DNA of 64,000 nt, from positions 20,315,648 through 20,379,647 of the forward strand of contig NC_069124.1 in assembly GCF_026914265.1 (NCBI RefSeq), read 5' to 3'. Numbering within the stretch: position 1 is the stretch's first letter; each line of letters opens with the position of its first letter. The notes below the pieces were generated by a model. The model worked only from the letters and a program-made list of their open reading frames with translations. It had not been told where the DNA came from and made no database searches. Of this stretch, positions 24,103 to 36,148 are shown one piece after another. This DNA comes from Mya arenaria. Taxonomy: Eukaryota; Mollusca; Bivalvia; Myida; Myidae. The translations under genes were made by a program, and so were the position numbers.

Positions 24103-25812
24103 GTTTGAAAGTAACTCTGTTTGCCTCGTGCCCCTAAACAGGGTTTAATTATATTATATGCCCAGTGGGCTTGTCCCTGTATATTTGATTGTACGATTGC
24201 AGTAATGGATACTGATCTAATTATCTTCTGACAATTTTTCACCAATTTTAAAGAATGAGAAAACACATATTAAGCTCATATAATGCTGTACAATTTAATC
24301 TCATTCATTAGGTTGAGAAAAATTCCCTAAAAATATTAATTGTGGAGACATATCTTATTTAAATACATACAGAAAATGGCGACATCATTTACCCTTTAGT
24401 ATGAAAAAGGCAGTTTTCTGATATTTGAATAGCGGTTTTTTATTTTAGCATCTCAATTCATAGTATGTATCAAGTTTCAAAGGAAACCAAATGATTGTAA
24501 CGATTGTTTTCAAAATAGATTCACACTCTTGATAAACTTCTTTTCCTAGTTTCAACTTTTGAGACTTTTTGATGAGCCTGCACCTTCCCCCTCTTATGCA
24601 GTGGCTTCAAGCAATAAAGCTACCAGCTTAAGTTGCACAGCTGGTGAACAAGACTGCTGATAGTCGGCAAACTGCACACTTGATGCCATGATAAATCATG
24701 TCCATCGACTTCCAGAATGAAGAAATGACAGCAGCACAGAATTGATTTTAATTGGACCTCTCTGTACTTTCATCACCTTGTTGTAGTCAAAGACTATGTC
24801 TTAGTGTGCAGTGCGGGATCTTGAGAAGCTTTCTGCTCGTCTGATGAAGTTAGTTTGGCAGAGTGTGACACTCCTATCTACTCATATGGCTAGACATCTG
24901 TGATATATGTCTTCTTGTGTGTGCCCAACCATCACCTGAAGAGAATTTAGAGGAAGTAAGTGCTTGATTACAAGTCAATGTGACAAAACAAGGTCTTTCA
25001 TTTATGCCACCAAGAACTAGTATTCCAAGTTTCATAACTCGTATGTAAACTCGAAGCAATTGAGCAGAAACTGTTTGGTAATTAATTTTAAGTCACTGCT
25101 TCCACTTATACTGCAAGTAATATTGAACGTGAACCGACTGACCCAAATGCAATTCTAAATAACTTTTATGTGCAAAAACCTTAATCCTATTGACACAAAA
25201 GTAATCCAATTGTATGTCTTCACAAAACATTCTACAACAATATTTGTCAATTTAACTCAAAGATTGATTATTGTTTTTTAGTCAGACAAACACAGAGATG
25301 GCCCTTTATCGCTCACTTGATTTGAGAAAGGATTCTAACTTAGTTATTGTTTGGACACTTACTGAACACTTTTGGTCTGACTTTATAATGCAGCTGGTGA
25401 AAATATTTAAAGTCCCTTAATAATGGGCTTACAAAAACATGAAAAAAATGTATTTGTTTAAAAATTACAAATATTTAAGTTTGTATTGAGCAGAATAAAA
25501 GGCTTTGCCTAAAATACAACCTTAAAACTATATTTACAAGTAAAATGAAAAATCTACAAATATGTTTTTAGTATCTGGTTTTTGAGAGTGAATGATCAGA
25601 AGAAAACATCACACATTCACAATCATATTAAATAATAATTTAGTTTTTTTAAAATTATATTATATTTCAAAAACACTGCAAAAGACAAGACACTTACATT
25701 TCAATTTCTTGATTTAATACAGTGATGATTATCAATTCTTATGAAGGGAGATGGGTCTTACACTCTAACCAGTGCAACTTGCATGTTCTTAGTTGCTCAG
25801 TTATTACTTTTC

Positions 25813-25910
25813 TTAAAATTCTCCTCTTGATCTGAGCCACGCCAAAATGATGGGAGATGCTTTTGTTTTTCCATCAGAATGTATAGCACCTCTGTGTTTC
25901 TGTTTGTCTC
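25813..25910 (-). CDS. Candidate last exon of the unidentified minus-strand gene
   Basis: A good acceptor (TTTACTATTTCAG) is followed, in the phase set by 26911-27090, by DKQKHRGAIHSDGKTKASP, then ILAWLRSRGEF and TAA. The frame is open only to that stop, as expected of a terminal exon. Confidence 0.4.
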
Positions 25911-26301
25911 CTGAAATAGTAAAAGTTTATTAATAATAATAACAATAATAATAGTCAGTGACTTTTATTGAAATTATTTTCACCGATTGTGCCTTGCACA
26001 TTGGGGAACAAAGTTGACTTCTGAGGAGAAGATTTTTCCATATAGACATATAGCAAAAAATAGCTCCGCACCCTGGAGCAATGTTTTTTATGAATCAATA
26101 TCCAGTGAAGAAAATTCATACAGGGTATTGAAACATATTTTGCTTCAAATGAAGACTTTTAACAAAGATAACTTAACTAACTCTTCATCATATTAAATAA
26201 AAATTAACACAGTCTATGCCGCACACGGAGCCCCGCATTTGATCTTTTACCAAAGTTTGATTGAGAGTTTAGTTTCACATCGACAAGTCTTTACAGGTCT
26301 A

Positions 26302-26405
26302 TTAAAGCTGCACTCTCACAGATTGAACATTTTGAAAAAGGTAATATTTTTTATCTTGGAATGAACCAATGTATGCGAAAATGATGACAAAAAAATGTCT
26401 TTAAA
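26302..26405. mobile_element. AAAGCTGCA MITE (copy d, left end only)
   Basis: It begins TTAAAGCTGCACTCTCACAG and carries the first ~100 bp of the family (ATCTTGGAATGAACCAATGT); the right end is missing. Confidence 0.55.
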
Positions 26406-26910
26406 TTCCCGTCAAACATGTCCGAACCAAATTCAAACTATGGATAATCACTGTCATTCACGATGAAATTCAGCACTTCTTGCCCAGTATATATACCCTT
26501 ACTTTAAGCAGAAGGCAAATTAAAACAAACACATTTGTCCGAAATTTAATCAAACTTTAAATGGTAGTAGGATTGTCATTTGTTCATGTAATTTTCAAGA
26601 ATCAGGAAGTGGGGAACATTATAAAGCCATTTAACGATACAAACAAGACGATTTTCTATTGAATGTACAATAGTAGTACCGGGGTAATATGCAAATAGTT
26701 ATTATCTCAAGAAAAGGACATCAAGACCAGTTCATTTACCAGTAGCATCTGACAGTCAATAATGGTTCTGAGTTTAAAGAGCATAATTTCCATTTTATTG
26801 TTAGTTTAATCATTATATATTTAACACCAGTTGTGAAGAAGGAGTTATCATTATATAAGATTATATTATCTGGCAGTGGTTGAAAATGTAAAGTGAGACC
26901 AGTTTTTTAC

Positions 26911-27090
26911 CTGTTATTGAACAAACTGTTATGTTGGCAGGACTGTCCTCCTCAGCAATGCAAAGAACAGCAATGACTGGCTGGCACTCTGTAAAATGGC
27001 GATTAAAACATTTTGTCCAATTAAAACTGTCCCTTTCTAAACAATCCATCAGCAATATATATAAATGAGCTGCGCCATGTGGAAATGTAT
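26911..27090 (-). CDS. Candidate exon of the unidentified minus-strand gene
   Basis: This 180-nt exon runs from a CCCAAG acceptor to an ACAG/GTAAAA donor. It encodes TFPHGAAHLYILLMDCLERD and then CFNRHFTECQPVIAVLCIAE, a cysteine-bearing globular-looking sequence unlike the random open frames around it. It joins in phase to 25813-25910. The open frame continues upstream to 27124, so a start there (MTSLHGMETSQ) is the alternative reading. Confidence 0.42.
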
Positions 27091-28943
27091 CTTGGGAAGT
27101 TTCCATTCCATGTAATGATGTCATAAAGATGAGCAGAAGACATTACTTACTATGCAGTAAAAGTTCTTACTTTAACAGTCAAGATATCTTTTTTTGAGAA
27201 AATTTATCAAAGTGAGCTCTTTTATGTCATGTTTCTAAGTCTTGTACACATCTATGTTACATATATAAATAATAAACAGGAATAAAATGAGGAGCTGTGT
27301 ACACACTTATTCCTCCTTATGTACTGTGTAACTCAAGAAAAACAATCCATAATTCTAGTAAATCTCTAGAATTCCCTTACTTTTCTCGCTGTACAAAAAT
27401 GAATGAGGAGTTGCAAACAAGCAGGGCCATAAAACTTTTGCTATTTAAACTGTACCGCAACAGCAATTTAAAGACAGTGATACTCATTGATGGAATAGGC
27501 ACTTAGACAGCTACATTTTCTGAGAAATGGAGATCAGACTAAAATCTCCAGAGATATTTTATAGATTTATTTGAAATAAAGAACATGTAACAGTGTTTGT
27601 GTTATACTTGTTACTTATCCTGATTTAACACAATCATTACCTTCAAAATGGTGATAAAATAAAAACAAATATACCTTATTAAACACTGTTTACTATCACA
27701 TCTGTACCCCCCCCCCCCTTCTTACATACTTAGGCGGCTGTTACCAAAGTAAAGAATGAAAGGTCCACAAGGCCAATTATAAATCATGAACCATGAGAAT
27801 CCTGTTTACTAATTTGATTTTAAATCACCCAAAAGGCTTTCTACACATAATGGTTCCTAAATTTAAATCTAGTCTCCAAAGGTGTCACAGTTGTGATTTC
27901 ATTGAAAGACTTGAGATACGTTATTTAAAAAAATGACGAAAAGAAAGCTTAAACGCAGAAGTCTGGCCGGGTATATGAGTCTGGAAATAAATACGCAAAA
28001 GCTCACCATGCTGCTAAGGAGTCTTATATAATTCCCGGCCCCAGTTCAGCTGGAGATGTTGATTCCACACGGCTGGAAAACCGGCCCGGTGCACCCAAGC
28101 TTCACCATCGGCAGTATCTGCAAGAGGAGGGTGTAAATCTGGGAAAACGCATTTATAATCAATGAACATGTAAGTGGCTTATAGAACATCTGAAATTAAG
28201 TTTAATGAAGGAGACAAAGTTCGGTCTGGGATCTAAACCTGGATTTTGTTGATGAAATTGTAAGGGCCGAATTCAGAACATCCACTCTCACTCACACTCC
28301 AACCACATTCCCGTAAGGGACACTCAAATGATCACTTGAGTGGAATATGGGGAGTGACACTCAAGTGATCTGTTCGTATTCACACGCCTCGCTAACACTC
28401 CACTTCATCAAGTGAGCAATACAGTATATAATTATACACGTATGTTTACATGATCATATTGGATTATCTGTTTGACTATGGTGATGTTTACATTATACAT
28501 TGTAAACATATGTTTATTTGAGATTTGAGTACCTTATTGTTAGTTATGGCAACAAACAAATGATAATAAGTGTTATTCTGAAACTGAAATTTACATTTTA
28601 AAACAATTGGTTAATAAAAATAAACGTTTTGGGTTGTAAATAACTGTCGCAAAATACGTTTAAATGCATGTTTTTTGTTGTCGTTGTTGTTGCTGTTTTA
28701 AATATGTAGCCGTTTTCCATTGTATCACGTAATTTAAATATGTATTCATATATAATCTTGCTTTTGTATTCTACATAAAGCGGTCTTGGGCGTTTGAAAA
28801 TAATATATGGAAGTTGAAAAAATGGAAGTTGAAAAAATAGCAGATGGATAGAATTAGCGAATGAATCTACTTCTTATGGGGAAATAACACCTCGGAGTGA
28901 AAAACAACTCAAGAAATGTAGGGGAAAATGGATGAAGATGACG

Positions 28944-29007
<64 letters not shown>

Positions 29008-29098
29008 TGATGTTGATGATGATATGGTGGCGTTGGTGTTGGTGGTGCTGCTGGTGGTGGTGGTGGTGCTGCTGCTGCTGATGATGATGATGAAAATG

Positions 29099-29155
<57 letters not shown>

Positions 29156-29165
29156 GTAATAATAA
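28944..29165. repeat. Compound trinucleotide microsatellite (AAT)n-(GAT/GGT)n-(AAT)n
   Basis: Two AAT runs of roughly 20 units each flank an imperfect GATGATG / GGTGGTGCTG block. They yield long poly-Asn, poly-Ile and poly-Tyr open frames on both strands that are not genes. Confidence 0.95.
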
Positions 29166-29220
29166 TCCAGCTGAATGTAGGCTGGAAAATACATATCAAT
29201 TCCCTTACCACCCTATGAAA

Positions 29221-29745
29221 TGGCCTAGCGGCGTCAAGTTAGCGGCCTGGCGGCCTAGCCGCCTCCTGTGACTAGCGGCCTAAAATTGTTTCCTATTCCA
29301 AAGCATTTTATATGCGTTCTTTTCTAAAACAATGATAAATTAAATGTCGTTTTCATAAATCAACATCCTTTAGCGAATATCAGCATTTCCCCCTTTTCCT
29401 GGGCTGCTGGATTGAGTTTTGGGGATTTTTAGGCCGCTAGGCCACCAGGCCGCTAGGCCACCAGGCCGCCAAGTTCACGCCGCAAGACCGCTCAAGCGTG
29501 ATGTATTTTGCTTAGGAAAACATTTATTTTAGCATTGTTTTAGAAGAAAACTCATATAAAAATGCTCTGAAGTAGAAAACAATTTAAGGCCGCTAATGTA
29601 CGACTAAAAACATTGATTTATCATATTTCCCATTTAAACCATTGAACCTTGAAATAGATAACAAATTTAGGCCGCTAGTCCGCCAACCTCACGCCGCTAG
29701 GCCGCTAACTTCATGCCGCTAGGATGCTAACTTCACGTACCTTTA
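29221..29745. mobile_element. GC-rich foldback element nested in 28263-30225
   Basis: Long inverted arms are seen. GGCCTAAAATTGTTTCCTAT...CTAAAACAATG near 29278-29332 is mirrored by CATTGTTTTAGAAGAAAACT...AAACAATTTAAGGCC near 29533-29592. The outer parts carry many GCGGCCTAGCGGC / GGCCGCTAGGCC units in opposite orientations. The arms plus subrepeats suggest a foldback transposon inserted in the larger element. Confidence 0.6.
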
Positions 29746-32700
29746 GCTGCCTGTCTTTGCAGCCATTGATGAATTGCAAACATCAACATTGCTGGGGGTT
29801 CAAGATCATTGCGAAACAAAACAAATATATGATAGGCTCATCCTTTTGAATTTGTTTTGTTTATAGATGGCCACTTTATTGAATGAACATGTACTTCAAT
29901 GGATTATCCCGGTCTCTTAAATATTGTCTGGGAACGAGCATGTCCCTTATTTGTTCCAAATATTTGATATATTTCATCTTTTCTACTTGCCATGTACTTT
30001 TTTCACATATACTCATTCAATTCCTATTCACAACCAATCCTCGAGGGCGGTTCAAGTGGCCTAGCCGAGCACTCACAAATGTCCCACTCACGCAAAACAC
30101 TTGAGTCTCACTCACACCTGTGAATACGGATATACCTTTCACTCGATAATTTCTCGACCGTTAAGTGATTACAGAGGATTAACTCATTGAGTGTGAGTGA
30201 GAGTGATTGTTCTGAATTCGGCCCTATGTTTTGTTCAAATGAAGTATAAACTTACAGTGAGTACAGAGATATCTTGAAGTCCAGATTTATCGCTTACCTG
30301 AAGTTCGTAGGGCTACAATTGAGAGCTTTTCTGTAAATTGCAGGAACTGTCCCCATAACCTATTGTCTGTTAGGGGACTGGTGGCTTAGGTGATTGGTGG
30401 TACCACTCTGCATTTCTTATCCACACAAAACACAGTGTATCTGAAAATGACAGAGAATGGCCATGCTCTTATGAAAGCTATGCTAGAAATACGCCGTTAT
30501 GAGTGTATCAGATGACATTTCCAAACAGAAATTGTGAGGCCTCCAATACAGCAGTACTGAAATCAATGACGAAAACATATATCTGTCATGGAGCTATGCT
30601 GGTTCTGTGCATCAAAACCACTGCAACTGGGCAATTCACTAGAAACATCTTTTCAGAAAAGAAACAACCAATACTGGGTAGCCTTTGTCACCCAGTGAAC
30701 ACCCAGAGCATCTAGTTACTTTCAGCATCTATTTACTTAGAAGTTGCCACATCAAGATCTCAAATTAACAAAAAAGTGTATCCGTAAGCTTTCAAAGACT
30801 GAACGAAGTGCAACTTTGAGGGGGGCTGCGAGCAAATATTGTCAAGGGCAGAAATCTCGCAGAAGTTTGAAAAAGATTATGCAAAGCTCTAGCTTGATGA
30901 TTTTGGCCCAATTTCAAATTGTTACTCAGTAACACGGCGGCGTAAATTTAACATCAATCAAAATGATAATCAAACATCAATATAGTTACACGGGAAAATA
31001 AGAAATAGCTTTAAACTCTCTAACATTTTATGGCAGAGTGTCTGCTGACGGTCCAGTATGCCAACCAGGACGGAGAATATGTGAAGCATGCACATACACA
31101 CCTTTGCAGCCCAACATTTGGTTATGGTTTCACAGTTATTCATTTACACAAACTCACAATCAATCAATCAATCAATCAATGCACACCCACCTGGAAAGGT
31201 ACGACATCCTTTGGAAGAGATGAATCTTGCAGTCTGGTAGACGGTTGCTGACTTAACTTTATTATCCCAAGCAGCAACTGCAATTAGATAAACATGTTGA
31301 TGTTCGCACTAAAACAAAGCTTAGTATTGAGTAAAATTAAACATGCAGCCTGTTGGCTGGGGTAACATATCTAAATCCCCAAATGGATGATCTGATCCCA
31401 GCCAACAGATCAGCGAAACACGAATTGTATTGCGTGTCCAGGGGGGGTGGGTCCCAAGGATATCTTGACGCAACTTACCATAGCCGCCTTGCGTTTTTGT
31501 TCACAAAGCCGGCACACACAGTTCATTCTCAGTTTGCATGTTGTGTACTGAAAAGTTCCAGTTTTCCATGACACTCGCAATAAACCTATCCATGAATTAA
31601 AACAAATTAACAAATAACTACCAGGTAATTATGGAAATATAAATGTCATTTTTTACTTGATTGATAAATACAACTTATATTGCAGTCAAACTGGATAAAT
31701 ATCAGAAAAATGTGTCCTGTTCCAAAGTGTGTTTTGAAGTTGCAGACAATAGTCCAAAGACCAAGAATTTAAGTGTTTAGACAGGGGCAGGCAAATCTTA
31801 AAAAAAATGTCAAAATTTTAAAATTTAAATAAAACTAAAATTGTACAAACCTTATATAAATCATGTGTACACTAATCTTGAAAATACATACAAGGATACA
31901 ATGTACACAAAATCAAACGCTACCTGAGAGAATCATTTTTTTTTCAAGAACTACTTGAAGGGGTACTGTGACCCCCAAGCATTTCGTTGTGGGCGGACAC
32001 CTTTAAACCTCTTTCCCGCACATGAAACACATCTTATGTTTTGTCAGTGCCGGTTTTGATGACCAGTATAAATCTAAAAGCAGTTTTTCTGCCAATATTT
32101 ACCCAAATGATTTGATTCTGAAATCTGACCCCTTACATTCCTTAAATATTCACAAAGAGTTAAGTTCAAATTTAAGCAACAAAAATCACATTCAAGCAGA
32201 ATAATTTCAAGCAAAAATGAGCAAGAAAATAGAAACCAACTGAATTGTATTTTCAAATGTTCCATCCGTGTTTGTTCGTTATCTTTTTATGATTCAAATG
32301 GTAAACAAATGGTGCAAAATTAATGTGAGAAGCTCTGAAGAAAAAACTGATATTTTAATAGAAATAGTGATGAAATCACTGACATTACCAACCAGACCTA
32401 CCAGTATGCTAATCTATATTTAACTGCTAAATTTTAAAAACCCTAAACATACAGATAAGATCTGTGGCGCAGTTGTTTACATTGTGTGATTAAAATGCAT
32501 ATATTTTTGTTGGTGATTAGTTTAAATCCAAGATTTGTTTTCAGAAGATCAGCAACAATGTTTTTTCTTTGTCTCAATGAAAAATGTAATGTTCAAGTTC
32601 ATAAGCGCTGTTTTATCTGAGAATTTCCCTTGGTGTGAACCGCTTACTGTGTCCAAGTTATCCAAGCTGGATCTAAGACATTACTACAATATGGGCAATT

Positions 32701-33352
32701 TGCTCTGCCATTTTTATAGATAATTGTGTATTCCAAAGGTATTCTTTTGGTACATTGAACTCACAACAATATTTGAACTCCTGACGTCCAGCACCGCTGT
32801 CAGATTATCTAATCCAACCACTATGCCATTGCATGCTCTTTACTGAATGAAAGATAAATGAATACTCACAATTTTGAACAGTATTTTTTGGTCACAGATA
32901 GCAACCTTTTAACCCCACTTACACCTGTCTTCCCTATTTGGCAAACAGAGAATTTTTAGAATATTTGTTATCTGATGATCCTGTAAATTTTGTGTGGATA
33001 GACTAAATACTGTTTGAATTTAGCAAATCAAAACTAACATTTTGGGTTTATTCAGTGTAGACCCTAAAATATCAATTTTGATTTATAAGTATGTAGGTTT
33101 GTTCAAAAGCTCAGTACAGTTTACTTTACTTGTTTACAATTTCTGTAAATAAATGTTATTAAACTTGACTATAAAATACTGTAGGGGGGCATGTCGTAAA
33201 GTTAAGAAAAAATCCAAATAATGCAACAGTCAATTGCAGCATGGGCCCCCAAGGTCCTGCTAATAGCGGGGACTTTGACTTTCGGTCCAGCCAATCCCAG
33301 GTAAAATTCCCGCTCTGCACAGACAAACAGCTGGTAAAAGCCCTGTCAAATG

Positions 33353-35346
33353 AATTATGGTCATTTCGTAACCGCTCATTGTTGGTCATTTCGTAACCAT
33401 TGTGTTAGTCAATTCGTAACCGTTAAGAAATCGAATGGTCATATCTTAACCGTTGACTCCTATAATTATGAGGAATTAATATAATACCATTTGAATTTAC
33501 AAAATAAGTTTACTGTAAGTATCAAACATAAAAATAACAACATAAACAAAGTTAAATCTAGTAGTTGTATTCCTTCTTTATTCCTAATAGTGTAGTGCGA
33601 TTTGCCAATAAACTCTGAAACTATGACAAATAGAAACATTCACACTAGCTATTTTTTTATGTTGCGAAGGAAATATTATAAGTAGGCTGAATATTAAATG
33701 TAATATTTTTTAATTTATAGATGTTCTACCATTGAGAGGAATTGTGACCTTAAGCCAATATTTTTAAAATATATAGACCATATAACTTTAGAATTTCATT
33801 TTTTTTAAATTGCATAGAAGTATTGTAAAATATAGTGAGTTTGCCGAATGAGAGTATGCGCTTTTTTTATGCTTATTGTATTAAAAATGTGCCGATATGT
33901 TTAATTTTGTATCTTGTTATTGGAAATTAATACATTGGAAACTCACTAAACCAGACAAGGTCCGGACTTGGCAAAATTTCCGGTTTAGTGAGGATTCCGG
34001 TTTAGTGGGGATTCGATGTACAGAGTAAGTTTACTCAATATATTAACTGAGTTAACCTTTAAAGGCTTTTGTCCTCTAGGGACAGTTCAATTCTCCGACG
34101 TTCAGACGGAGGTTGAGACATGATTAAAGCACTTGCAAAAGTGATAAGCATAATTAAACATTTCTGCGTTTTTATTACCATCTTTTTTCCAAGTCTTGAA
34201 ATAAAACAACTCTCGTAATTTAATGCTTGTTTAGTATGTTTGATAGTTTAATTAAAGCACCGCTCTAATTTGATTCAATCATAGAAGTCTTTAGATAAAA
34301 CAACCCTTCAAAATGATCACTAAAAAAACGTTTCTAGTTCTTTATTTTCTGCAACAAACAAATAAATGTTTTAATCGATTTTCTTTTCACAAGTTTGATT
34401 ATCATTTCATTATCGCGCGACAGTCAATCCACAGCGCAATCATCATTATCGATTATCGTGTTAACACAACATCACAGGTGTAATATTTAACGACGTACCG
34501 GCTGTCAAAACATTTAGTGACACGTGATTCGCGAATTCCTAATGCACAGAATTATTTTGACATGTTTGAACATAACGTCCAGTTTTGTGAGGTAAAATTA
34601 CGTTGACAACTAACAAATTTTCTCGATTTTTTGTCCGGTATCCGGAATTCCGGGGTTCCGGTTTTGTAGGGATTTTTTTACATTGAAAATAGAAGGGGAA
34701 AACCGGGACTCTGATAAAATTCCAGTATCCCGAGGATTCCGGTTTTGTGGAGATCTGGTTTAGTGAGTTTCCACTGTACCATAACTAATAATTTTAGACT
34801 GTTTTTTGTCGGTTTCGGATATAAAGTATGCATAATATGGATCAATTGAGAAAAGAACAGAACAAAATTTTGTTCGTTTTAAACAATTCAAACAAATATA
34901 GTCAATGAAATAGGTCAAGAATGATCATTTATGTAAACATAATTTTACTCAAAAATACATCGCGATCAGTCTTAAATTATTGTTTATAAGTAAGCAAAAT
35001 GTAAGAAAATAATTAAAATATTTTGGTAGTATAACAAATCATTTCTAATTTAGCATGATATATATATATCTAATAACTATTGAGTAACATAAATTATTGG
35101 CTTGTTACTAGTGAGAATTTGAGTAATGTCTCCCAATTGGTGTCTTGGTTGCTGTGCCATATACATCCAGGTTCGAACAATAAACTTAACGAGGTGCTAA
35201 GTGTACTATTTATCACCTTGTTAAATGGTGGTTACCATATGAGCAATTGATTTCTTGACGGTTACGAATTGACTAACAAAATGGTTACGAAATAACCAAG
35301 ATTCAGCAGTTACGAAATGGTAAGGTTACGAAATGACCAGATCCCC
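33353..35346. mobile_element. DNA transposon with GGTCATTTCGTAACC ends and 8-bp target duplication
   Basis: The terminal repeats TGGTCATTTCGTAACC (left) and GGTTACGAAATGACCA (right) are repeated two to three times at each end as subterminal copies. The element is flanked by GTCAAATG at 33345-33352 and 35347-35354, an exact 8-bp duplication typical of hAT-like insertion. Length 1994 bp, with no transposase seen. It carries a further insertion at 33933-34776. Confidence 0.7.
33933..34776. mobile_element. pogo/Tigger-like element, CA(G/T)TGGAAACTCACTAAACCAG ends
   Basis: The 23-bp terminal repeats CATTGGAAACTCACTAAACC and CAGTGGAAACTCACTAAACC are flanked by TA on both sides, as in Tc1/mariner-pogo elements. 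Subterminal CCGGTTTAGTGAGGATTCCG repeats are present at both ends. The 844-bp element is non-coding and therefore non-autonomous. Confidence 0.7.
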
Positions 35347-35696
35347 GTCAAATGCCCCTGGGGACATCCTAGGTTACGCCCATTCCCTGTTTTCAGCGCA
35401 AAAACAATAACACCGCATTCACTCAGCACTGCCGGTCCACCTGGAACGTAAAAACATGGCCCATTTCCCCTGCTATCCCTGGTATAAACAAGACCTGCCT
35501 GGGGGCCATGGTTACAATTGACTGGTGCATAACTGTGGCATAATAAGGGAAATATTTTATTGTTGCATTTATAATCAAATATGAGAATTTAAGACACATG
35601 CAAAAAGCCACAATACGAATTGGTGATAGTGTTCGTTCTGTTCTGCTATTCAAAGGTGATGAGAATGACTGTAGTGTGTGTGGGTAAGAACCAGCC

Positions 35697-35770
35697 GCCC
35701 GGTTAGCTCAGTTGGTTAGAGCGCCGTGCTAGTGTTCCGGCGGTCGTGGGTTCGAGCCCCACACCGGGCG
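35697..35770 (+). tRNA. tRNA-like gene 1 of 3, anticodon AGT by position (Thr?)
   Basis: The acceptor stem GCCCGGT pairs with ACCGGGC, the D arm is GCTC/GAGC, and the T arm is GTGGG TTCGAGC CCCAC. Pol III A box TAGCTCAGTTGG and B box GGTTCGAGCCC are intact, and TTTT follows within a few bases. The anticodon stem CCGTG/TCCGG has one T-C mismatch and a wobble, and the loop CTAGTGT gives AGT. The discriminator is G, unusual for Thr. It may be a tRNA pseudogene or SINE-like head rather than a working tRNA. Confidence 0.6.
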
Positions 35771-35885
35771 CACTTTTCCTCCCAGGTTTACTTTACTGGT
35801 GGCAGCGGTAAACGGCAGTAGTGCCTCCGTCGGCCTAAAAGGTTAATGGGGGGAGGAGTGTAGTGTGTGTGGGTAAGAACCAGCC

Positions 35886-35959
35886 GCCCGGTTAGCTCAG
35901 TTGGTTAGAGCGCCGTGCTAGTGTTCCGGCGGTCGTGGGTTCGAGCCCCACACCGGGCG
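35886..35959 (+). tRNA. tRNA-like gene 2 of 3
   Basis: Sequence identical to the copy 189 bp upstream, including its flanks. The same remarks on the anticodon stem apply. Confidence 0.6.
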
Positions 35960-36074
35960 CACTTTTCCTCCCAGGTTTACTTTACTGGTGGCAGCGGTAA
36001 ACGGCAGTAGTGCCTCCGTCGGCCTAAAAGGTTAATGGGGGGAGGAGTGTAGTGTGTGTGGGTAAGAACCAGCC

Positions 36075-36148
36075 GCCCGGTTAGCTCAGTTGGTTAGAGC
36101 GCCGTGCTAGTGTTCCGGCGGTCGTGGGTTCGAGCCCCACACCGGGCG
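36075..36148 (+). tRNA. tRNA-like gene 3 of 3
   Basis: Third identical copy. The repeat unit breaks off about 20 bp downstream of it (after AGGTTTACTTTA). Confidence 0.6.

Larger units (their letters stand above)
28263..30225. mobile_element. 1.96-kb DNA transposon with 37-bp inverted ends (AGGGCCGAATTCAGAACA)
   Basis: The left end AGGGCCGAATTCAGAACATC and the inverse of the right end agree over about 37 bp with two or three mismatches. They continue into CACTC-rich subterminal repeats (CACTCTCACTCACACTC). No transposase was found. The interior is taken up by a trinucleotide microsatellite block and a GC-rich foldback element. Target duplication is unclear. The superfamily is not recognised. 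Confidence 0.7.
25813..32704 (-). pseudogene. Unidentified minus-strand spliced gene, possibly broken
   Basis: Candidate exons in transcript order are 32648-32704, 31479-31547, 31191-31247, 30298-30366, 28007-28117, 26911-27090 and 25813-25910. The last four share phase 1 at every junction, with AG acceptors and GT donors. They read RLWGQFLQFTEKLSIVALRT, then ADGEAWVHRAGFPAVWNQHL, then LERDSFNWTKCFNRHFTECQ and ITGDKQKHRGAIHSDGKTK to a TAA. The upstream exons carry cysteine pairs (NCPYC; CKLRMNCVCRLCEQ) suggesting a zinc ribbon. Exon 28007-28117 has an in-frame TAG at 28014-28016, before the next exon. This means a pseudogene, an alternative 3' end or a sequence error. The 28263-30225 transposon sits in an intron. 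I do not recognise the family, and the upstream links are weak. Confidence 0.38.
33219..35532. mobile_element. Outer MITE, TGCACCAGTCAATTG ends, interrupted by other elements
   Basis: The left piece 33219-33344 starts ATGCAACAGTCAATTGCAGC and the right piece ends TTACAATTGACTGGTGCAT. Both pieces share blocks with the uninterrupted copy at 39352-39567 (CCATTTCCCCTGCTAT, GGGGACTTTGACTT). The middle, 33353-35346, is a separate transposon. Confidence 0.65.

Noticed and set aside
24560-24960. Several overlapping open frames on the minus strand (for example MASSVQFADYQQSCSPAVQ)
   Set aside because: More than one frame is open, none joins clearly to an exon, and no homology is recognised. Possible decayed exon but unsupported.
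28874-29218. Long poly-Asn, poly-Ile and poly-Tyr open frames on both strands
   Set aside because: They are translations of AAT and GAT/GGT microsatellites, open in several frames for that reason only.
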